DNA of 33,646 nucleotides from Candidatus Nitrosopolaris wilkensis (GTDB lineage Archaea; Thermoproteota; Nitrososphaeria; Nitrososphaerales; Nitrososphaeraceae), in the NCBI GenBank assembly GCA_003176995.1, contig QHBN01000105.1, forward strand, positions 1 through 33,646, written 5' to 3'. Positions 17,609 to 27,601 of the stretch are shown piece after piece. The first letter of the stretch is position 1, and every line of letters begins with the position of its first letter. The notes beneath the pieces were generated by a model, which had not been told where the DNA came from, did not search any database, and worked only from the letters and a program-made list of their open reading frames with translations. The position numbers and the translations under genes were made by a program.

Positions 17609-18355
17609 TCAAATCTGTTGGGTTTGAACATTCTTGCTAACTACCAGAATCCCTTCCTCTCCTAAGCGAAAAATAGAATAATTGTTCCTTATTTCTGGAG
17701 AATGATACAGTTCATTCGGTAATTTCATAGTCGCATCAGGATCTTTTGATGCTATCGGTGTTATCCTGATTATTATGATTACGGTGGGATCTCCTACTTC
17801 GAGGTTTATTTTCAATCCTTGCATCTGCGAATAATTGTGAATGGAAATAGTTTTAATGCATAGCTGCTGCTTCGCATCAGAAGACAATGCTTTCTCTAAT
17901 GTTAGGTTCGTCGTTGCCTGGTATGGAGTGAGACTTTTCCAAGTGCTTATATTTACATGTGATCTGCGTCGATCATGTTCTGTTTGTCGTTCACGCTCAT
18001 ATTCTCTGCCTGCCTGCGTTTCCTCACTATAATCCCCGATAGGCATTATTTTTTTATCCTCCATTTCTTGTATTAAGGATGATAATCGTTTACGTCCCTT
18101 CCTACCATAACCATTTTTTAAAAGATCATTTAGATCCAATATACAAATTTTCATTTTATTATTAGTCAGGATATACGTGTAGTTCGTAGGCAATCCTTTA
18201 AAGTCATTAAGTATGTAGGTTTTGTTATTTGTTAATTCTTTCCCTAACCTGTTAGCAACATATTCTCTAGTTGCTTTAACTATCAATATAGTGACAGGTG
18301 TGCCGTCGTCTGCTGCGAAATGCTTAAAGCTCAAGACATTCTTTGGGACATACAA
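17609..18355 (-). CDS. Hypothetical cytoplasmic protein
   Basis: 248 residues, no signal peptide or membrane segment. An N-terminal alpha/beta part (VTILIVKATREYVANRLGKE) is followed by a strongly charged helix around 105-135 (SEETQAGREYERERQTEH) and a beta-rich C-terminal half (GLKINLEVGDPTVIIIIRIT). No known family is recognised. Its length and normal composition make it a likely real gene. It faces the gene at 16927. Confidence 0.55.
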   Translation of the reverse strand: MYVPKNVLSFKHFAADDGTPVTILIVKATREYVANRLGKELTNNKTYILNDFKGLPTNYTYILTNNKMKICILDLNDLLKNGYGRKGRKRLSSLIQEMEDKKIMPIGDYSEETQAGREYERERQTEHDRRRSHVNISTWKSLTPYQATTNLTLEKALSSDAKQQLCIKTISIHNYSQMQGLKINLEVGDPTVIIIIRITPIASKDPDATMKLPNELYHSPEIRNNYSIFRLGEEGILVVSKNVQTQQI

Positions 18356-18574
18356 AGTAGTCTTTACGTAGCGCTGTCAAAGGCGGAAGTAGTGGGAATA
18401 ATCTAGCGTCTTGCATGACTACTCTCTACATCTATCCTAGTATATCGTTCACTTCATCACTGTAGCCGTCAGTATATCCATTACAGAAATCCTTCGAATG
18501 TTCACTAAGGCAACCGTAGTCAAATGCATGGTCAGTGATCAAAGCTGACTAGCGACCAACTACAAGGGTTAAAG

Positions 18575-18586
18575 TTATAAAATATA
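18575..18586 (+). promoter_or_regulatory. TATA box before the secreted protein at 18606
   Basis: TTATAAAATATA is centred about 25 bases before ATG 18606, predicting a leaderless transcript. Confidence 0.6.
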
Positions 18587-18605
18587 TCATCCATAGCTAG
18601 TTGTA

Positions 18606-19208
18606 ATGGTAAACCTGAAAGAGGCATGGATATTATTAGCGGTAGTTACAATGATCTTAATGCTTACGCTTTACTTCACAGGGTCGGTCTTAGCCGTTAA
18701 GAAAAGTAGTAGTAGTGTTAAAACCTCAAGTAAGACGACCGCAGCTCATCATGTAAAAGGTGTGAAGGTTTTTCGTGTTCATACCGTTCCATCAAAGGTA
18801 GGCGTTGGTAGCACATTCGGTCTAAGAGGGACTGTGTTTAACAACTCTACGGCGACAATTACGTTTGCGAATGGAACGTGCACTTCGCCGCTGTCTATTA
18901 CCTTTAATAAAAATGTCATGGCCGAGCCTCAGACAATACCTACAACATGTAAAGCTCAACAGGTCACTCTAAAGCCTGGAGGACAGTCGCCTATACTAAG
19001 TCCAAAACTATCGGGTATAACATATAGAGCTACATCTCCTGGAACAACTAACGCTACAATGACTTTCAAATATGGTGCAACGGTCCCCACAAGCAAATCG
19101 CCTATTAGCGATAGTATTTCTAGAGTATATACATTCAATATACGACCTTCTGGCAGTAGTCCTGTTACCAGTTCGCAGCCTAGTCCTCTTAAGCTACCGT
19201 CTCCATAA
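18606..19208 (+). CDS. Secreted beta-sandwich-like protein
   Basis: 200 residues. An N-terminal signal peptide or anchor (hydrophobic 8-30, ending near VLA-VKK) is followed by a Ser/Thr/Lys linker and a domain of alternating beta strands (KVFRVHTVPSKVGVGSTFGL, then SPLSITFNKNV, then TFKYGATVP) resembling Ig-like or cell-surface adhesion domains. Two Cys (TCTS and TTCKA) could form a disulfide. The tail is Ser/Pro-rich. Probably exposed on the cell surface; specific function unknown. Confidence 0.65.
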   Translation: MVNLKEAWILLAVVTMILMLTLYFTGSVLAVKKSSSSVKTSSKTTAAHHVKGVKVFRVHTVPSKVGVGSTFGLRGTVFNNSTATITFANGTCTSPLSITFNKNVMAEPQTIPTTCKAQQVTLKPGGQSPILSPKLSGITYRATSPGTTNATMTFKYGATVPTSKSPISDSISRVYTFNIRPSGSSPVTSSQPSPLKLPSP

Positions 19209-20646
19209 GGCTATGTCTTGCTCTCTATCTCGAAAACAACAGAAACAGAAACCCTTTGCGTATTACTCAGATGGTCACGAATTTAATCATTCAAATACAC
19301 AAATTGTTCCCGACGGTATTGGTCTAATAACACGAGAGTAAGTTGGAAATCAAACGTGCTTTCGATAATTGAGTAATCGAGTGGACCAGGGATAGTGATT
19401 ATTATTGTATCGGATAAGACCCTCAAGAAATAACCTGAATTTGGATGAATTACTAGGATGTCTATGAAGGAACCTAATTACACTCTTCCAATTATTGACT
19501 ACATTTATGGGTTGAAACTTATGCCGAATCTCTTTCATAACAGATACGTCTAAGAAAATCACGATACCACTTCGATTTATTGGTTCTTTTTCCTGAATCG
19601 AGAGGCTGTACAACAGAAAGAGACTTAATTCGTTCCCATCACAAACATGAAAAGCACAGATTAAGTGCTCTCGAATCCTTTATAGTGGCAGAATCTAAAA
19701 ATCTCTGAACGTTGCGATAATTCCGTCCCAATCTTATTCTCATATACTTATATATTCTAATACTGAATTTGTTCCTACATAGATACTCTTAACAAATATA
19801 CGAATTCATTTGAACAGGATGCATATGAATTGAAAATCATAAGAATTTCTTATGTCACCATTCCATACCCTAATGACCAAATATTCTCTGATCGTAGCAA
19901 TAAGCTAGATTGCAGCTATCTTGATATTGCATCCAAATGTCTTTCCAGCACAAGTCTAAATCTAGCGTAGCAATTCCTATCAAAGGTTTACTCAATAACA
20001 CTTCCACTATGATAACACTTCATACGACAAATACAATACAATCACGTAATATTAGTCTGCTAAATGAAGAATTACCAGTATTAAAAAGAGCTACTGCAGC
20101 TGCTGTGAACTATGCGATATGGTAGCAAGGGGTAGTCCTACGAGTAATAACACGGTAGATGTAAATACAAAAATAATAAATCAGTCAGCAAACAACAGGA
20201 TTGATACTACACAAGGTATTGATTTTACAAAAAAACTTATTGCAACGGGGCTTACTAATGCGATAGACGTGATGATGGCACCCTCGAATAACACCATTGC
20301 TAACATAGTTCATAACACCCTCCACAACAGCAACAAGAGTTAGCTCAAGTTGTAGTGGATAATCAGGCATCGTGTAACAACATTGCTTCTGCAAGTGCCG
20401 CATGCTCGTTTGATATAACCATCTGTAATTGAGATCTAAAACTCGATGATGGGTAGAAACCAATAGCCTTATAACCTCATTAAGAACAGTGCACTGTAGC
20501 TTGCCATGCTGTTGACATACAGATGGCTCTTTAGGTGGGAAGTAACACATCACCACATAACAACTCAACCACAAACTATCTATCTTATTGTCAAACATTT
20601 CCGTTTCATTATACGTACTTTAATAAGACAGAATTAGATCTCATTA
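19209..20646. other. Mostly non-coding; possible Asn/Thr-rich ORFs at 19937-20343
   Basis: No recognisable gene. Two overlapping plus-strand frames (19937-20125 and 20119-20343) encode Asn/Thr/Ile-rich sequence such as NNTSTMITLHTTNTIQ and APSNNTIANIVHNTLHN, a composition seen in surface proteins of these archaea. They might be one gene with a frame change or chance. Minus-strand frames here look like shadows. Confidence 0.3.
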
Positions 20647-20778
20647 ATGAAGCAGCAATTGTATTTTTGCATCTGTCAATCATGTTTTTGGAGTGCAACG
20701 TTCCTTAAAAATAAAAACTTGCATCCTAAAAGATGTCCCGTTGACAGCCGTAATGTAGAACTACTTGAGATTAAATAA
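20647..20778 (+). CDS. 43-residue zinc-binding protein, paralogue of 31143
   Basis: MKQQLYFCICQSCFWSATFL then NLHPKRCPVDSRNVELLEIK. The Cys pair ICxSC, a third Cys in RCPVD and the ending ELLEIK are shared with the peptide at 31143-31268; by eye about two thirds of the 35 comparable residues are identical. Conservation at the protein level of two copies 10 kb apart is the evidence that it is real. A TATA-like TTTAATAAG lies about 25-30 bases upstream. Function unknown; size and Cys suggest a rubredoxin-knuckle or zinc-ribbon regulator. Confidence 0.65.
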   Translation: MKQQLYFCICQSCFWSATFLKNKNLHPKRCPVDSRNVELLEIK

Positions 20779-20923
20779 TGCTTTAACGTGATAGACTGTA
20801 TTTACCACATTTTGGATCGTTTTTAATGTAGCTATCCATCAGTTATCATGACATCTTAGTTGAAGGTTTATTATGAGAAAAAACCTTGGAAGAAGGTGCC
20901 CTTATGTGACAATAGTTATTGAT

Positions 20924-21466
20924 CTATCTTTCTGGATAGGCTATGAGCTTCTCATCAGTAAGATGCGCAAATGAAGTTAACTTATGAGGGCTTGGCTGAT
21001 GTTTGCTATCTATAATATTAAACACAGAAACACCTGCTATCATGGTAAGGTAATCTGCTATCATTTTTCTATGACAACGCCATGGCACAGCTTCCGCGCA
21101 CATGATAGTTAAAGTATCGTACTTTGCTATAAGTGAAAGTATTTCATTGATGCCTTCTTTAAATGGTATCGTTGTCATATAATCAGCATAGGCTCTGAAG
21201 CTCTTGTTTTGCCATCCTCTATTATTGTATCTATACCCCTCACCAGCAATTTTCCTGCCTCTTCCACCAAGCTTCTCAATGTGCGTATACGCAATATTTT
21301 TCTTCATAAGTTCTAGCGTCATCTTTTCCTTGTTGAACTGTGGACACACCCTAGATCCTGGATAACGACGTACATCAGCTACTACAGTCACATGGTTATT
21401 TTGCAAAAGGGAAATAAAATCATTCCATTGACGGTTTGAATGTCCTATAGTCAAGATTCGAGACAT
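20924..21466 (-). CDS. DUF488 family protein
   Basis: 180 residues with all hallmarks of DUF488: TIGHSNRQW at 6-14, DVRRYPGSR at 31-39, HIEKLGGRG near 62-70 and MCAEAVPWRCHRKMIADYL with C123, C131, H132 and R133. The conserved Cys/His/Arg set suggests a catalytic or metal site. The biochemical role of the family is not established; the domain assignment is firm. It stands alone, with no operon partner close by. Confidence 0.9.
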   Translation of the reverse strand: MSRILTIGHSNRQWNDFISLLQNNHVTVVADVRRYPGSRVCPQFNKEKMTLELMKKNIAYTHIEKLGGRGRKIAGEGYRYNNRGWQNKSFRAYADYMTTIPFKEGINEILSLIAKYDTLTIMCAEAVPWRCHRKMIADYLTMIAGVSVFNIIDSKHQPSPHKLTSFAHLTDEKLIAYPER

Positions 21467-21794
21467 ACTTAGATTAAATTCACCGACGAGAGATATATCA
21501 TCAGCCTTTATTTCATTTAATATAATTGCACATATCCTTAGATATTCTTACTTATCCAACCCAACTTATTCTACTTTAAAGGACTTAAAATAATATTGAT
21601 GAAGATTCAAGTGCTGTTGTTTAGACCACGACATTTGTTAAAGCTCCTGCATCGTTACAACAAATTACCTACACTAAGTAGAAAGTGCCATTAGGAGCAG
21701 TTATACTATCATGATGTCGGCTCACTTTAGATGCTGACAGTCGAAAGAGATAGAGAGAGAATCCATATGTGAGAAAGACATATTCAAGCGAACA
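21467..21794. other. No gene recognised
   Basis: Intergenic region upstream of both the DUF488 gene (leftward) and the small ORF at 21795 (rightward). Only scattered short frames are seen. Confidence 0.4.
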
Positions 21795-21944
21795 ATGTTC
21801 CTCATACTATGTTTGGGTGCTGCATGTTTGTATAGTATGTTACCACAACAAACAAGAGAAAAGCGAGATACGACGATGACCAAGATCAATAGGAATGAAG
21901 AATATGATGATAACATACAGCAAAGGGCTCAACTTGAAAGGTGA
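21795..21944 (+). CDS. Possible 49-residue membrane-anchored peptide
   Basis: From ATG 21795: a hydrophobic start (MFLILCLGAACLYSML) followed by a charged tail (KRDTTMTKINRNEEYDD, then QQRAQLER). The sharp switch from a membrane-like helix to a soluble tail is unlike random sequence. No family is known. A minus-strand frame over the same bases is less protein-like. Confidence 0.4.
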   Translation: MFLILCLGAACLYSMLPQQTREKRDTTMTKINRNEEYDDNIQQRAQLER

Positions 21945-22083
21945 TAGCTGCAGCGATACAATACAATTCGTAAAAATTCTTGCAAGATTGCGATTCTTTT
22001 TTTGGCATCAAAGCAGTGGCTTGGCCGGGCCTATTCTTCACTCCTTTTATATATCAATTGTCTACTTATAATTAGCTCTCATA

Positions 22084-24333
22084 TTGACAGGAGACCATAA
22101 CGAGAAAAGTGTTGACATAGAACGCATAGACAATGGTCTAACTGCTAACCTTTCTCGAACATCTATGGATGTTTCTACATTTATCATTAAAGGAAGGAAA
22201 CGAGCACTAAAAGAAGCTTATAATAGATCACTTAATGTCAATCATTCTTATTATTGTATTACCGGCGACGAATTAGTAAAAAGCTACAAACCATTTTTAC
22301 CCTTATTGCAGGATCAGGTCTTGTGTCGTGGTGGTAGTTCATATATAATCACCAATATAGAAAAAGATACCATATATGCAGTTAAAGATCTTACAGCAGC
22401 AGGTGCAGAAATTAAACATATCGAGATATCTGCTCTAAGGACATCCATAATTTACGATGATACTGTGGCATATTTTTCGATTATAGAACCCGTTATAACA
22501 CAGAGCGCCACAGAAAATGTAGAACAGACTGAAGGAGAAGACTTGTGGGTTGGGTCCACAGAGCTATCGGTGGTTCAATCTGCCAAAAAACACTTTTTGT
22601 CTGATTGGACAAATGCGGTTCCTGCAACGGAAAGGATTAGAGAAGTTGAAGAAGGCACTGAGCCCATATTCACTAAGGTATTGTCAAATCCAGATGAAAT
22701 ATTTAGCCATATGAAGCATGTTATTGGGATTGCATCTAAAAGATTACTTTGTTCATCTAGTGGTGGAATGCAGATGGTGTATGATAACTTCTTTGATCTA
22801 TACGAAAGAATACTTGAGAAATATAGAAAAGGGGAAGGAGATGGTGTACGATGGATTACAACTATAGACCAAGACAACAAAGATTTAGTCAATGTATTTC
22901 TAAACATCGGAGCACAAATAAGACATTTAAGAAATCTACCACCAATGAATTTTGCAGTTGATAATAGATACTTTCATGCAACTATCGAGAGGATGGAAGG
23001 TGGTAAAATGATGCGAACTCTTCTGACTAGCAACGAACCGATCTATGTCGATCATTATAATTCCATTTTCGAAGAATTATGGAAAAATGGAATAGATGCG
23101 TCACAGAGAATAAGAGATATCGAAGAAGGTGTTCATTTGGCCGATATTGAAGTATTTCAAAGTGCATCTAGAGCACGACAAGTATACTTAGATATTGTAA
23201 AACAAGCTACAAAAGAAGTGTTGTTCATATTTCCAACTCCTAATGCCTTTGTTCGTCAATATAAGATAGGAGCAATAAGCTTAGCAGAAAAAGCTGCTAA
23301 AGAACATAATGTAATAGTTAGAATATTGATGCCTGCTAATAAATTGGCTAATGAAACAATACAGCACTTAAAACAGAATTATCCTCATCGTATCGAGATA
23401 CGATATATTGAACAAATGTCAGATACTAAGGCCACAATTCTAGTAGTTGATAGAAGACAGTCCTTAGTGATGGAATTGAGAGATGATTCGAGGACAACTT
23501 TTGACGAAGCAATCGGATTATCAACATATTCTAATAGCAAAGCAGGCGTTTTATCTTACGTGGCGATTTTTGAGAATTTGTGGAAACAGACGGAATTGTA
23601 CGAAGACATTAAAGAAGCCCATGAGCAGCTAAAAATGCATGATGTAATGCAGAAAGAGTTTATCAATGTAGCAGCTCATGAATTACGCACACCTATACAG
23701 CCTATACTTGGAATAGCTGATACTTTACGCTCTAAACAAACAGATAGACAACAGCAGGACTATCTTGATGTCATAGTTAGGAACGCAAAGAGACTCCAAA
23801 GACTTACTGAAGACATTCTAGACATCACGAGAATAGAGAGCAAATCACTCGGCTTAAAGAAGGAGGTATTCAATCTGGTCGAGATTATACTCAATGCCAT
23901 AGCAGACTCTAAGAATCAGATTGCTAAAGACCGTAACAATATTAATTTAAAACTAGAATTTCTAAACCCTGAAGAAGATATCTTTATAGAAGCAGATAAG
24001 GGCAGGATTAATCAGGTGATTTCGAATCTTCTGAGTAATGCTATTAAATTTACAAAAGATGGTACTGTAAACATCTCGGCTGTCCTAAGTAAAAACGAAA
24101 TTCTTGTGAGTATAATCGATACAGGCACTGGTATAGATTCTGAAATATTACCTAGACTATTCACGAAATTTTCTACAAAATCCATCACAGGTACTGGACT
24201 GGGTCTATTCATATCAAAGAGCATAATCGAAGCACATGGTGGTAAGATATGGGGTAAAAATAATTCTAATAATAGAGGAGCAACATTTGCGTTCAGTTTA
24301 CCAGCGAGCAAAAATGACAAGAATCAGTTGTGA
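22084..24333 (+). CDS. Cytoplasmic sensor histidine kinase with duplicated sensory module
   Basis: 749 residues from TTG 22084; no membrane segment. About 55-150 is a small N-terminal sensory part. Two related segments follow, one about 180-335 and one about 350-515: each begins after an RIREVEEG or RIRDIEEG helix and ends at an IFEELWK or IFENLWK helix, so they look like an internal duplication. The second (VLFIFPTPNAFVRQ, then NVIVRILMPA, then IEIRYIEQM) resembles the phospholipase D-like sensing folds of TrmB-type regulators. HisKA: AAHELRTPIQPIL with phosphorylated H532. HATPase: NQVISNLLSNAIKF, DTGTGID and GTGLGLFISKSI. No response regulator is adjacent, so the partner is encoded elsewhere. 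Confidence 0.88.
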   Translation: MTGDHNEKSVDIERIDNGLTANLSRTSMDVSTFIIKGRKRALKEAYNRSLNVNHSYYCITGDELVKSYKPFLPLLQDQVLCRGGSSYIITNIEKDTIYAVKDLTAAGAEIKHIEISALRTSIIYDDTVAYFSIIEPVITQSATENVEQTEGEDLWVGSTELSVVQSAKKHFLSDWTNAVPATERIREVEEGTEPIFTKVLSNPDEIFSHMKHVIGIASKRLLCSSSGGMQMVYDNFFDLYERILEKYRKGEGDGVRWITTIDQDNKDLVNVFLNIGAQIRHLRNLPPMNFAVDNRYFHATIERMEGGKMMRTLLTSNEPIYVDHYNSIFEELWKNGIDASQRIRDIEEGVHLADIEVFQSASRARQVYLDIVKQATKEVLFIFPTPNAFVRQYKIGAISLAEKAAKEHNVIVRILMPANKLANETIQHLKQNYPHRIEIRYIEQMSDTKATILVVDRRQSLVMELRDDSRTTFDEAIGLSTYSNSKAGVLSYVAIFENLWKQTELYEDIKEAHEQLKMHDVMQKEFINVAAHELRTPIQPILGIADTLRSKQTDRQQQDYLDVIVRNAKRLQRLTEDILDITRIESKSLGLKKEVFNLVEIILNAIADSKNQIAKDRNNINLKLEFLNPEEDIFIEADKGRINQVISNLLSNAIKFTKDGTVNISAVLSKNEILVSIIDTGTGIDSEILPRLFTKFSTKSITGTGLGLFISKSIIEAHGGKIWGKNNSNNRGATFAFSLPASKNDKNQL

Positions 24334-24504
24334 TAATGCCTTAATGAGGCAGTGCCTATCACCTCGTTATCTCCTTCAGCGAGTTGCTAGTATCCGCAGA
24401 GGTAGTCTAATAAGTTCAAATTGCATATATTTTTGTATATAGCAAACCTCCCGATGTGTCAGAAGTAGCGACATAACAGCGCTCACAACACTCACTCAAA
24501 GATT

Positions 24505-25074
24505 TCAAGCGTTATGAGTCAGATCTTTTTTACTTGTAACAGCGTAAATTCCACCGGCTGCATAAGCTAAAGCTATTAACATTCTCGATAAGAAAACAGA
24601 AAGATCGTGTCTGAAGACAAATAGCGTCATACCAATACCTATCGAGATAGGAATGGAAGCAAGAGAAAGCAAACCGACTATCATCTGTTCACGATTTTCA
24701 AGACGACTGTATTTTTTCATAAGTAGATATGTGGAAAAATTTCCCAAGCCTATGCCAAGAAGAACGAGGTATTGGTACATTGACGGAAACATGACTATTA
24801 AAGAAAAGGGAGCAGCCCAACATAATCCATTTACAACCTTTGCACTAATAGGCCATTTCAAACTATTTTTCATTCGCGCACGGACGGAACAAACTACTCT
24901 AGAAAATTTTCGAAAAGTTGCTCCAAACGTCGCAGCGAAGCTTACAAGCCAAAGTATTACAAATTCATATACAGGAGCGTTATATTTCACCGCAACTTCA
25001 CCAAGAACTGTGCCAATGACTACGGCTATCGAGACATCAATAAAAAGTAGGCCAAAAGCCCTTCTTGTCTCCAT
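24505..25074 (-). CDS. Hypothetical integral membrane protein
   Basis: 189 residues from the METRRAF start; an in-frame start at 25101 adds nine residues. About five hydrophobic helices are visible (FGLLFIDVSIAVVIG, VILWLVSFAATFGA, GLCWAAPFSLIVMF, QYLVLLGIGLGNFS, then two near the end), with basic loops between. No transporter signature is recognised. It is on the same strand as the oxidoreductase, with the CBS remnant between. Confidence 0.6.
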   Translation of the reverse strand: METRRAFGLLFIDVSIAVVIGTVLGEVAVKYNAPVYEFVILWLVSFAATFGATFRKFSRVVCSVRARMKNSLKWPISAKVVNGLCWAAPFSLIVMFPSMYQYLVLLGIGLGNFSTYLLMKKYSRLENREQMIVGLLSLASIPISIGIGMTLFVFRHDLSVFLSRMLIALAYAAGGIYAVTSKKDLTHNA

Positions 25075-25195
25075 CGGTTGGGAATTTCTTTGCACTAACA
25101 ACGATACTTCGATAATTATAATTTATGAATGTTTACATCGTGGAGAGAAAGTAGGTTCTGATAAACCACTTCTCTCCCCTATTGTTACGAACTTT

Positions 25196-25417
25196 TCATT
25201 TAGGTTTTGTTGCAATATCAAGTCTGCCTACGACCCCTATTAGCTTGCGGTCATCATCTACGACTGGGATTAATATTATGGCCTTTTGAAGGTTGATGTC
25301 AATTATCTCATCTATCTCAGTACCTTGCTTGACTACTACCGGATTTCGTGTCATTATACCTATGGTACGAAGGGCAGCAGACCAGTTATATCGGAAAACA
25401 ATTGTTGAGATTCCGCA
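25196..25417 (-). pseudogene. CBS-domain protein remnant
   Basis: The minus strand encodes TIGIMTRNPVVVKQGTEIDE, then ILIPVVDDDRKLIGVVGRLD, a nearly complete CBS domain (normally IMTRNPVxV ... HxxPVVD...xGVV). No start codon exists: a TAG closes the frame at 25418-25420 and the residues just before TIGIM are degenerate. CBS domains come in pairs, so the first half of the gene is missing. Intact versions bind adenosyl ligands or sense energy status. Confidence 0.65.
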
Positions 25418-25465
25418 CTACTTCCATATTGTTTCACAATTCAGATCTACAAGAATAATTTTATT

Positions 25466-25657
25466 TCATCTTTGCTTTTTCACTGGCTTCGGTCTTTCTT
25501 CATGCTTTATTACGACCACTACCATTTTACTATCTTTTTCTTCCCAGTACCGATACAATTTATCTTTTGGTGTTAACCTCCACTGTCTTACCATAGATAT
25601 CGGTATAGAAGTTCTTGGAGAAGCAAAGGACTTGGTGTTTATAGAACACACTATCAT
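25466..25657 (-). CDS. AbrB/SpoVT-like small DNA-binding protein
   Basis: 63 residues. SFASPRTSIPISMVRQWRLT, then KDKLYRYWE and KMVVVVIKHEE, reproduce the swapped-hairpin AbrB pattern (SLRTSIP-x-x-[IV]V-x-Q-W-x-L-x-x-x-DKL). The C-terminal tail is basic (KPVKKQR). It starts 30 bases downstream of the oxidoreductase stop on the same strand, so the two may be cotranscribed. Such proteins act as transcription regulators or antitoxins; no toxin gene is seen next to it. Confidence 0.6.
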   Translation of the reverse strand: MIVCSINTKSFASPRTSIPISMVRQWRLTPKDKLYRYWEEKDSKMVVVVIKHEERPKPVKKQR

Positions 25658-25687
25658 TATTTAGTAATTATCGTTTGCAGGGACAAT

Positions 25688-27094
25688 CTATAACATATAG
25701 ATTACATCTGATGAGTTAGTTGGATAGGAATACAGTATAGGATCGTTGAGGTCCTTTGTAGTAAGTCCTAACCGAATGGCTATTGAGAATATGTTAATAA
25801 CCTCTTCAGCGTGTGGACCTAGTACGTGAGCACCTAAGATTCGATCGCTACCTTCCTCAACTAATACCTTAAATCCAGAACAGGTTTCACCTACCCGTCT
25901 AGATGAGGCCCAGTTAGCAGTATTTTGATTTTTGGTTCTAAATCGTAACCCCTGGTCTTTGGCTTCTTTTTCCTTCATACCTACCGATGCAAGAGATGGA
26001 ACAGTAAAGACCACACTAGGTACGCCGATATAATTGGACTTGAGAGTATTCCCCTTCAGTAGATTATTTGCTACAATACCTCCGTCATAATTTGCTACAG
26101 GAGTTAGCGGCAGCCCTCTGCTAGCTGCAACGTCACCTGCCGCATATACTGCTGGGTTTGAAACACTCTGCATATATTCATTTACGTTTATCCCTCGAGC
26201 AGTATGTTCTACGCCGCCTGCTATCAGATCCAGTCCTTCAACATTTGGCTCCCGGCCAGCACCATGTACTACCATATCAGTTTCAAGTGTTGTTGATAGT
26301 TTATCAGCATTAGTATTAGAAACATCGGATGAATGTACAACCAACTTGCCATCAGATAACTTGTCAATTCTGTTAACTGCTGTCTGTAACCGAATATCAA
26401 TCCCAATAGCTCGACTTCTTTGCACTAATTGATTAACAAGGTCTGGATCGAAATGGCCTAGTGGTTGTTTACCGCGATGCAAAATTGTGACCTTCGCTCC
26501 AGCACGGGCAGCAATGTGTGCAAACTCAAATGATATATATCCACCACCGACAAATAAAATTCTATCAGGTAAATTGTCATCCTCAAATTCCAAGAATTGA
26601 TCGCTTGTAATGATGTTCTCCGAACCAGGAACATTTAAGTTCATAGGCTTTGCTCCTGTTGCTATTACAATATATCGACCATTTAGAATACTGTTGTTGT
26701 TATCGTAGGCTTCCACTTTAACTGCATTTGGTCCAATGAATCGGGCATGGCCATGGAATGGAACAATCCCAGCTTTAATGTAACTATCTTCTCTATGTTT
26801 TGGGAATGGCTCAGTAAAGGTTCGCTTGAAACGTATCAAATCAGACCACTTGATATAAATTCCTTCAGATCCAGTTATGCCTTTATTCTCATGCTGTAGG
26901 GTTGAATCAATTATCTTTGCTGCCTCCACAAGAACTTTCTTCGGATCACATCCGCGTAATGAGCATGTACCACCAAAGGATAGTGAATCTATTATGGCAA
27001 CATTCCATCCTGCAGAACGACACTCTGATGCTGCAGTAGACGCTGCAGTGCCTGTTCCTATTACTATTAAATCGAATGTCTTTCCATTACTCAA
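25688..27094 (-). CDS. FAD-dependent pyridine nucleotide-disulfide oxidoreductase
   Basis: 468 residues, normal for the dihydrolipoamide dehydrogenase/mercuric reductase/glutathione reductase group. FAD loop VIGTGTAAS (11-19), redox pair GGTCSLRGC (C44, C49), NAD(P) loop FVGGGYISFE (181-190), second FAD motif VYAAGDVA (316-323). The C-terminal HxHPTxxE catalytic pair is absent: the sequence is YSYPTNSSD, so the usual His is Tyr457. This variant ending (YPTxSSD...YML) defines a poorly characterised subgroup; the substrate is unknown. TTG start, with AAGGAT about 8 bases upstream. It may share a transcript with the AbrB-like gene. Confidence 0.85.
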   Translation of the reverse strand: MSNGKTFDLIVIGTGTAASTAASECRSAGWNVAIIDSLSFGGTCSLRGCDPKKVLVEAAKIIDSTLQHENKGITGSEGIYIKWSDLIRFKRTFTEPFPKHREDSYIKAGIVPFHGHARFIGPNAVKVEAYDNNNSILNGRYIVIATGAKPMNLNVPGSENIITSDQFLEFEDDNLPDRILFVGGGYISFEFAHIAARAGAKVTILHRGKQPLGHFDPDLVNQLVQRSRAIGIDIRLQTAVNRIDKLSDGKLVVHSSDVSNTNADKLSTTLETDMVVHGAGREPNVEGLDLIAGGVEHTARGINVNEYMQSVSNPAVYAAGDVAASRGLPLTPVANYDGGIVANNLLKGNTLKSNYIGVPSVVFTVPSLASVGMKEKEAKDQGLRFRTKNQNTANWASSRRVGETCSGFKVLVEEGSDRILGAHVLGPHAEEVINIFSIAIRLGLTTKDLNDPILYSYPTNSSDVIYML

Positions 27095-27124
27095 CGATTA
27101 ATCCTTTTCATTTGCAACTATAAA

Positions 27125-27247
27125 TTATTTTTTGTGTCCTCGCGTGCGTGTTTCATGCTTCTCAGCTTCGGATAGCTGTGGATCGTCCTGTCCACTCAGA
27201 CCCAGATCCTCGCACTTTACGACAGACCATAAGGCAATGTTCAGCTT
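27125..27247 (-). other. Short open stretch, possible gene remnant
   Basis: Forty codons without a start codon, reading KCEDLGLSGQDDPQLSEAEK then a basic end (HETRTRGHKK). Composition is protein-like, but no family is recognised. From 27250 to 27601 I see no gene. Confidence 0.25.
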
Positions 27248-27601
27248 TTATCGAATGAAGATGTTTGGTGTCTTCGCTTTTTTAATTTAGGAGTAATTCG
27301 GTAATCTATTATACTTGCGATTTCTAGTCTAGGAATTTCATATTTTATCTCCTTGTTTTCTATTGGTCTGGGATTATTATTAAATGGATCATGCCATTAT
27401 GTTAGGAGTACAATGTCATATCCGCCAATTACCTTCATAATGTTCCAATAGATTCTAGACAATTTTAGAATGGAATGCCTTGTGATTAAGCTTATACCAT
27501 TTATACCAAGTCATTCAGCATAATTGCAAAATATTGTACTTATGCATCATAGAATAAATAAATAATAAATGCATGAACTGCATACATATTATGATATTAA
27601 T

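Noticed and set aside
19350-19613. 87-codon minus-strand frame
   Set aside because: No recognisable domain and no clear promoter or ribosome site; kept out for lack of support.
20185-20598. 137-codon minus-strand frame
   Set aside because: Cys/His/Tyr-heavy random composition; part of it is antisense to the Asn/Thr-rich frame at 20119-20343.
21722-21916. 64-codon minus-strand frame
   Set aside because: Overlaps the better-formed plus-strand peptide at 21795-21944 and has a random Ser/Leu composition.
24653-25243. 196-codon plus-strand frame
   Set aside because: Antisense to the membrane protein gene at 24505-25074, which has clear helices; the plus frame has no motif.
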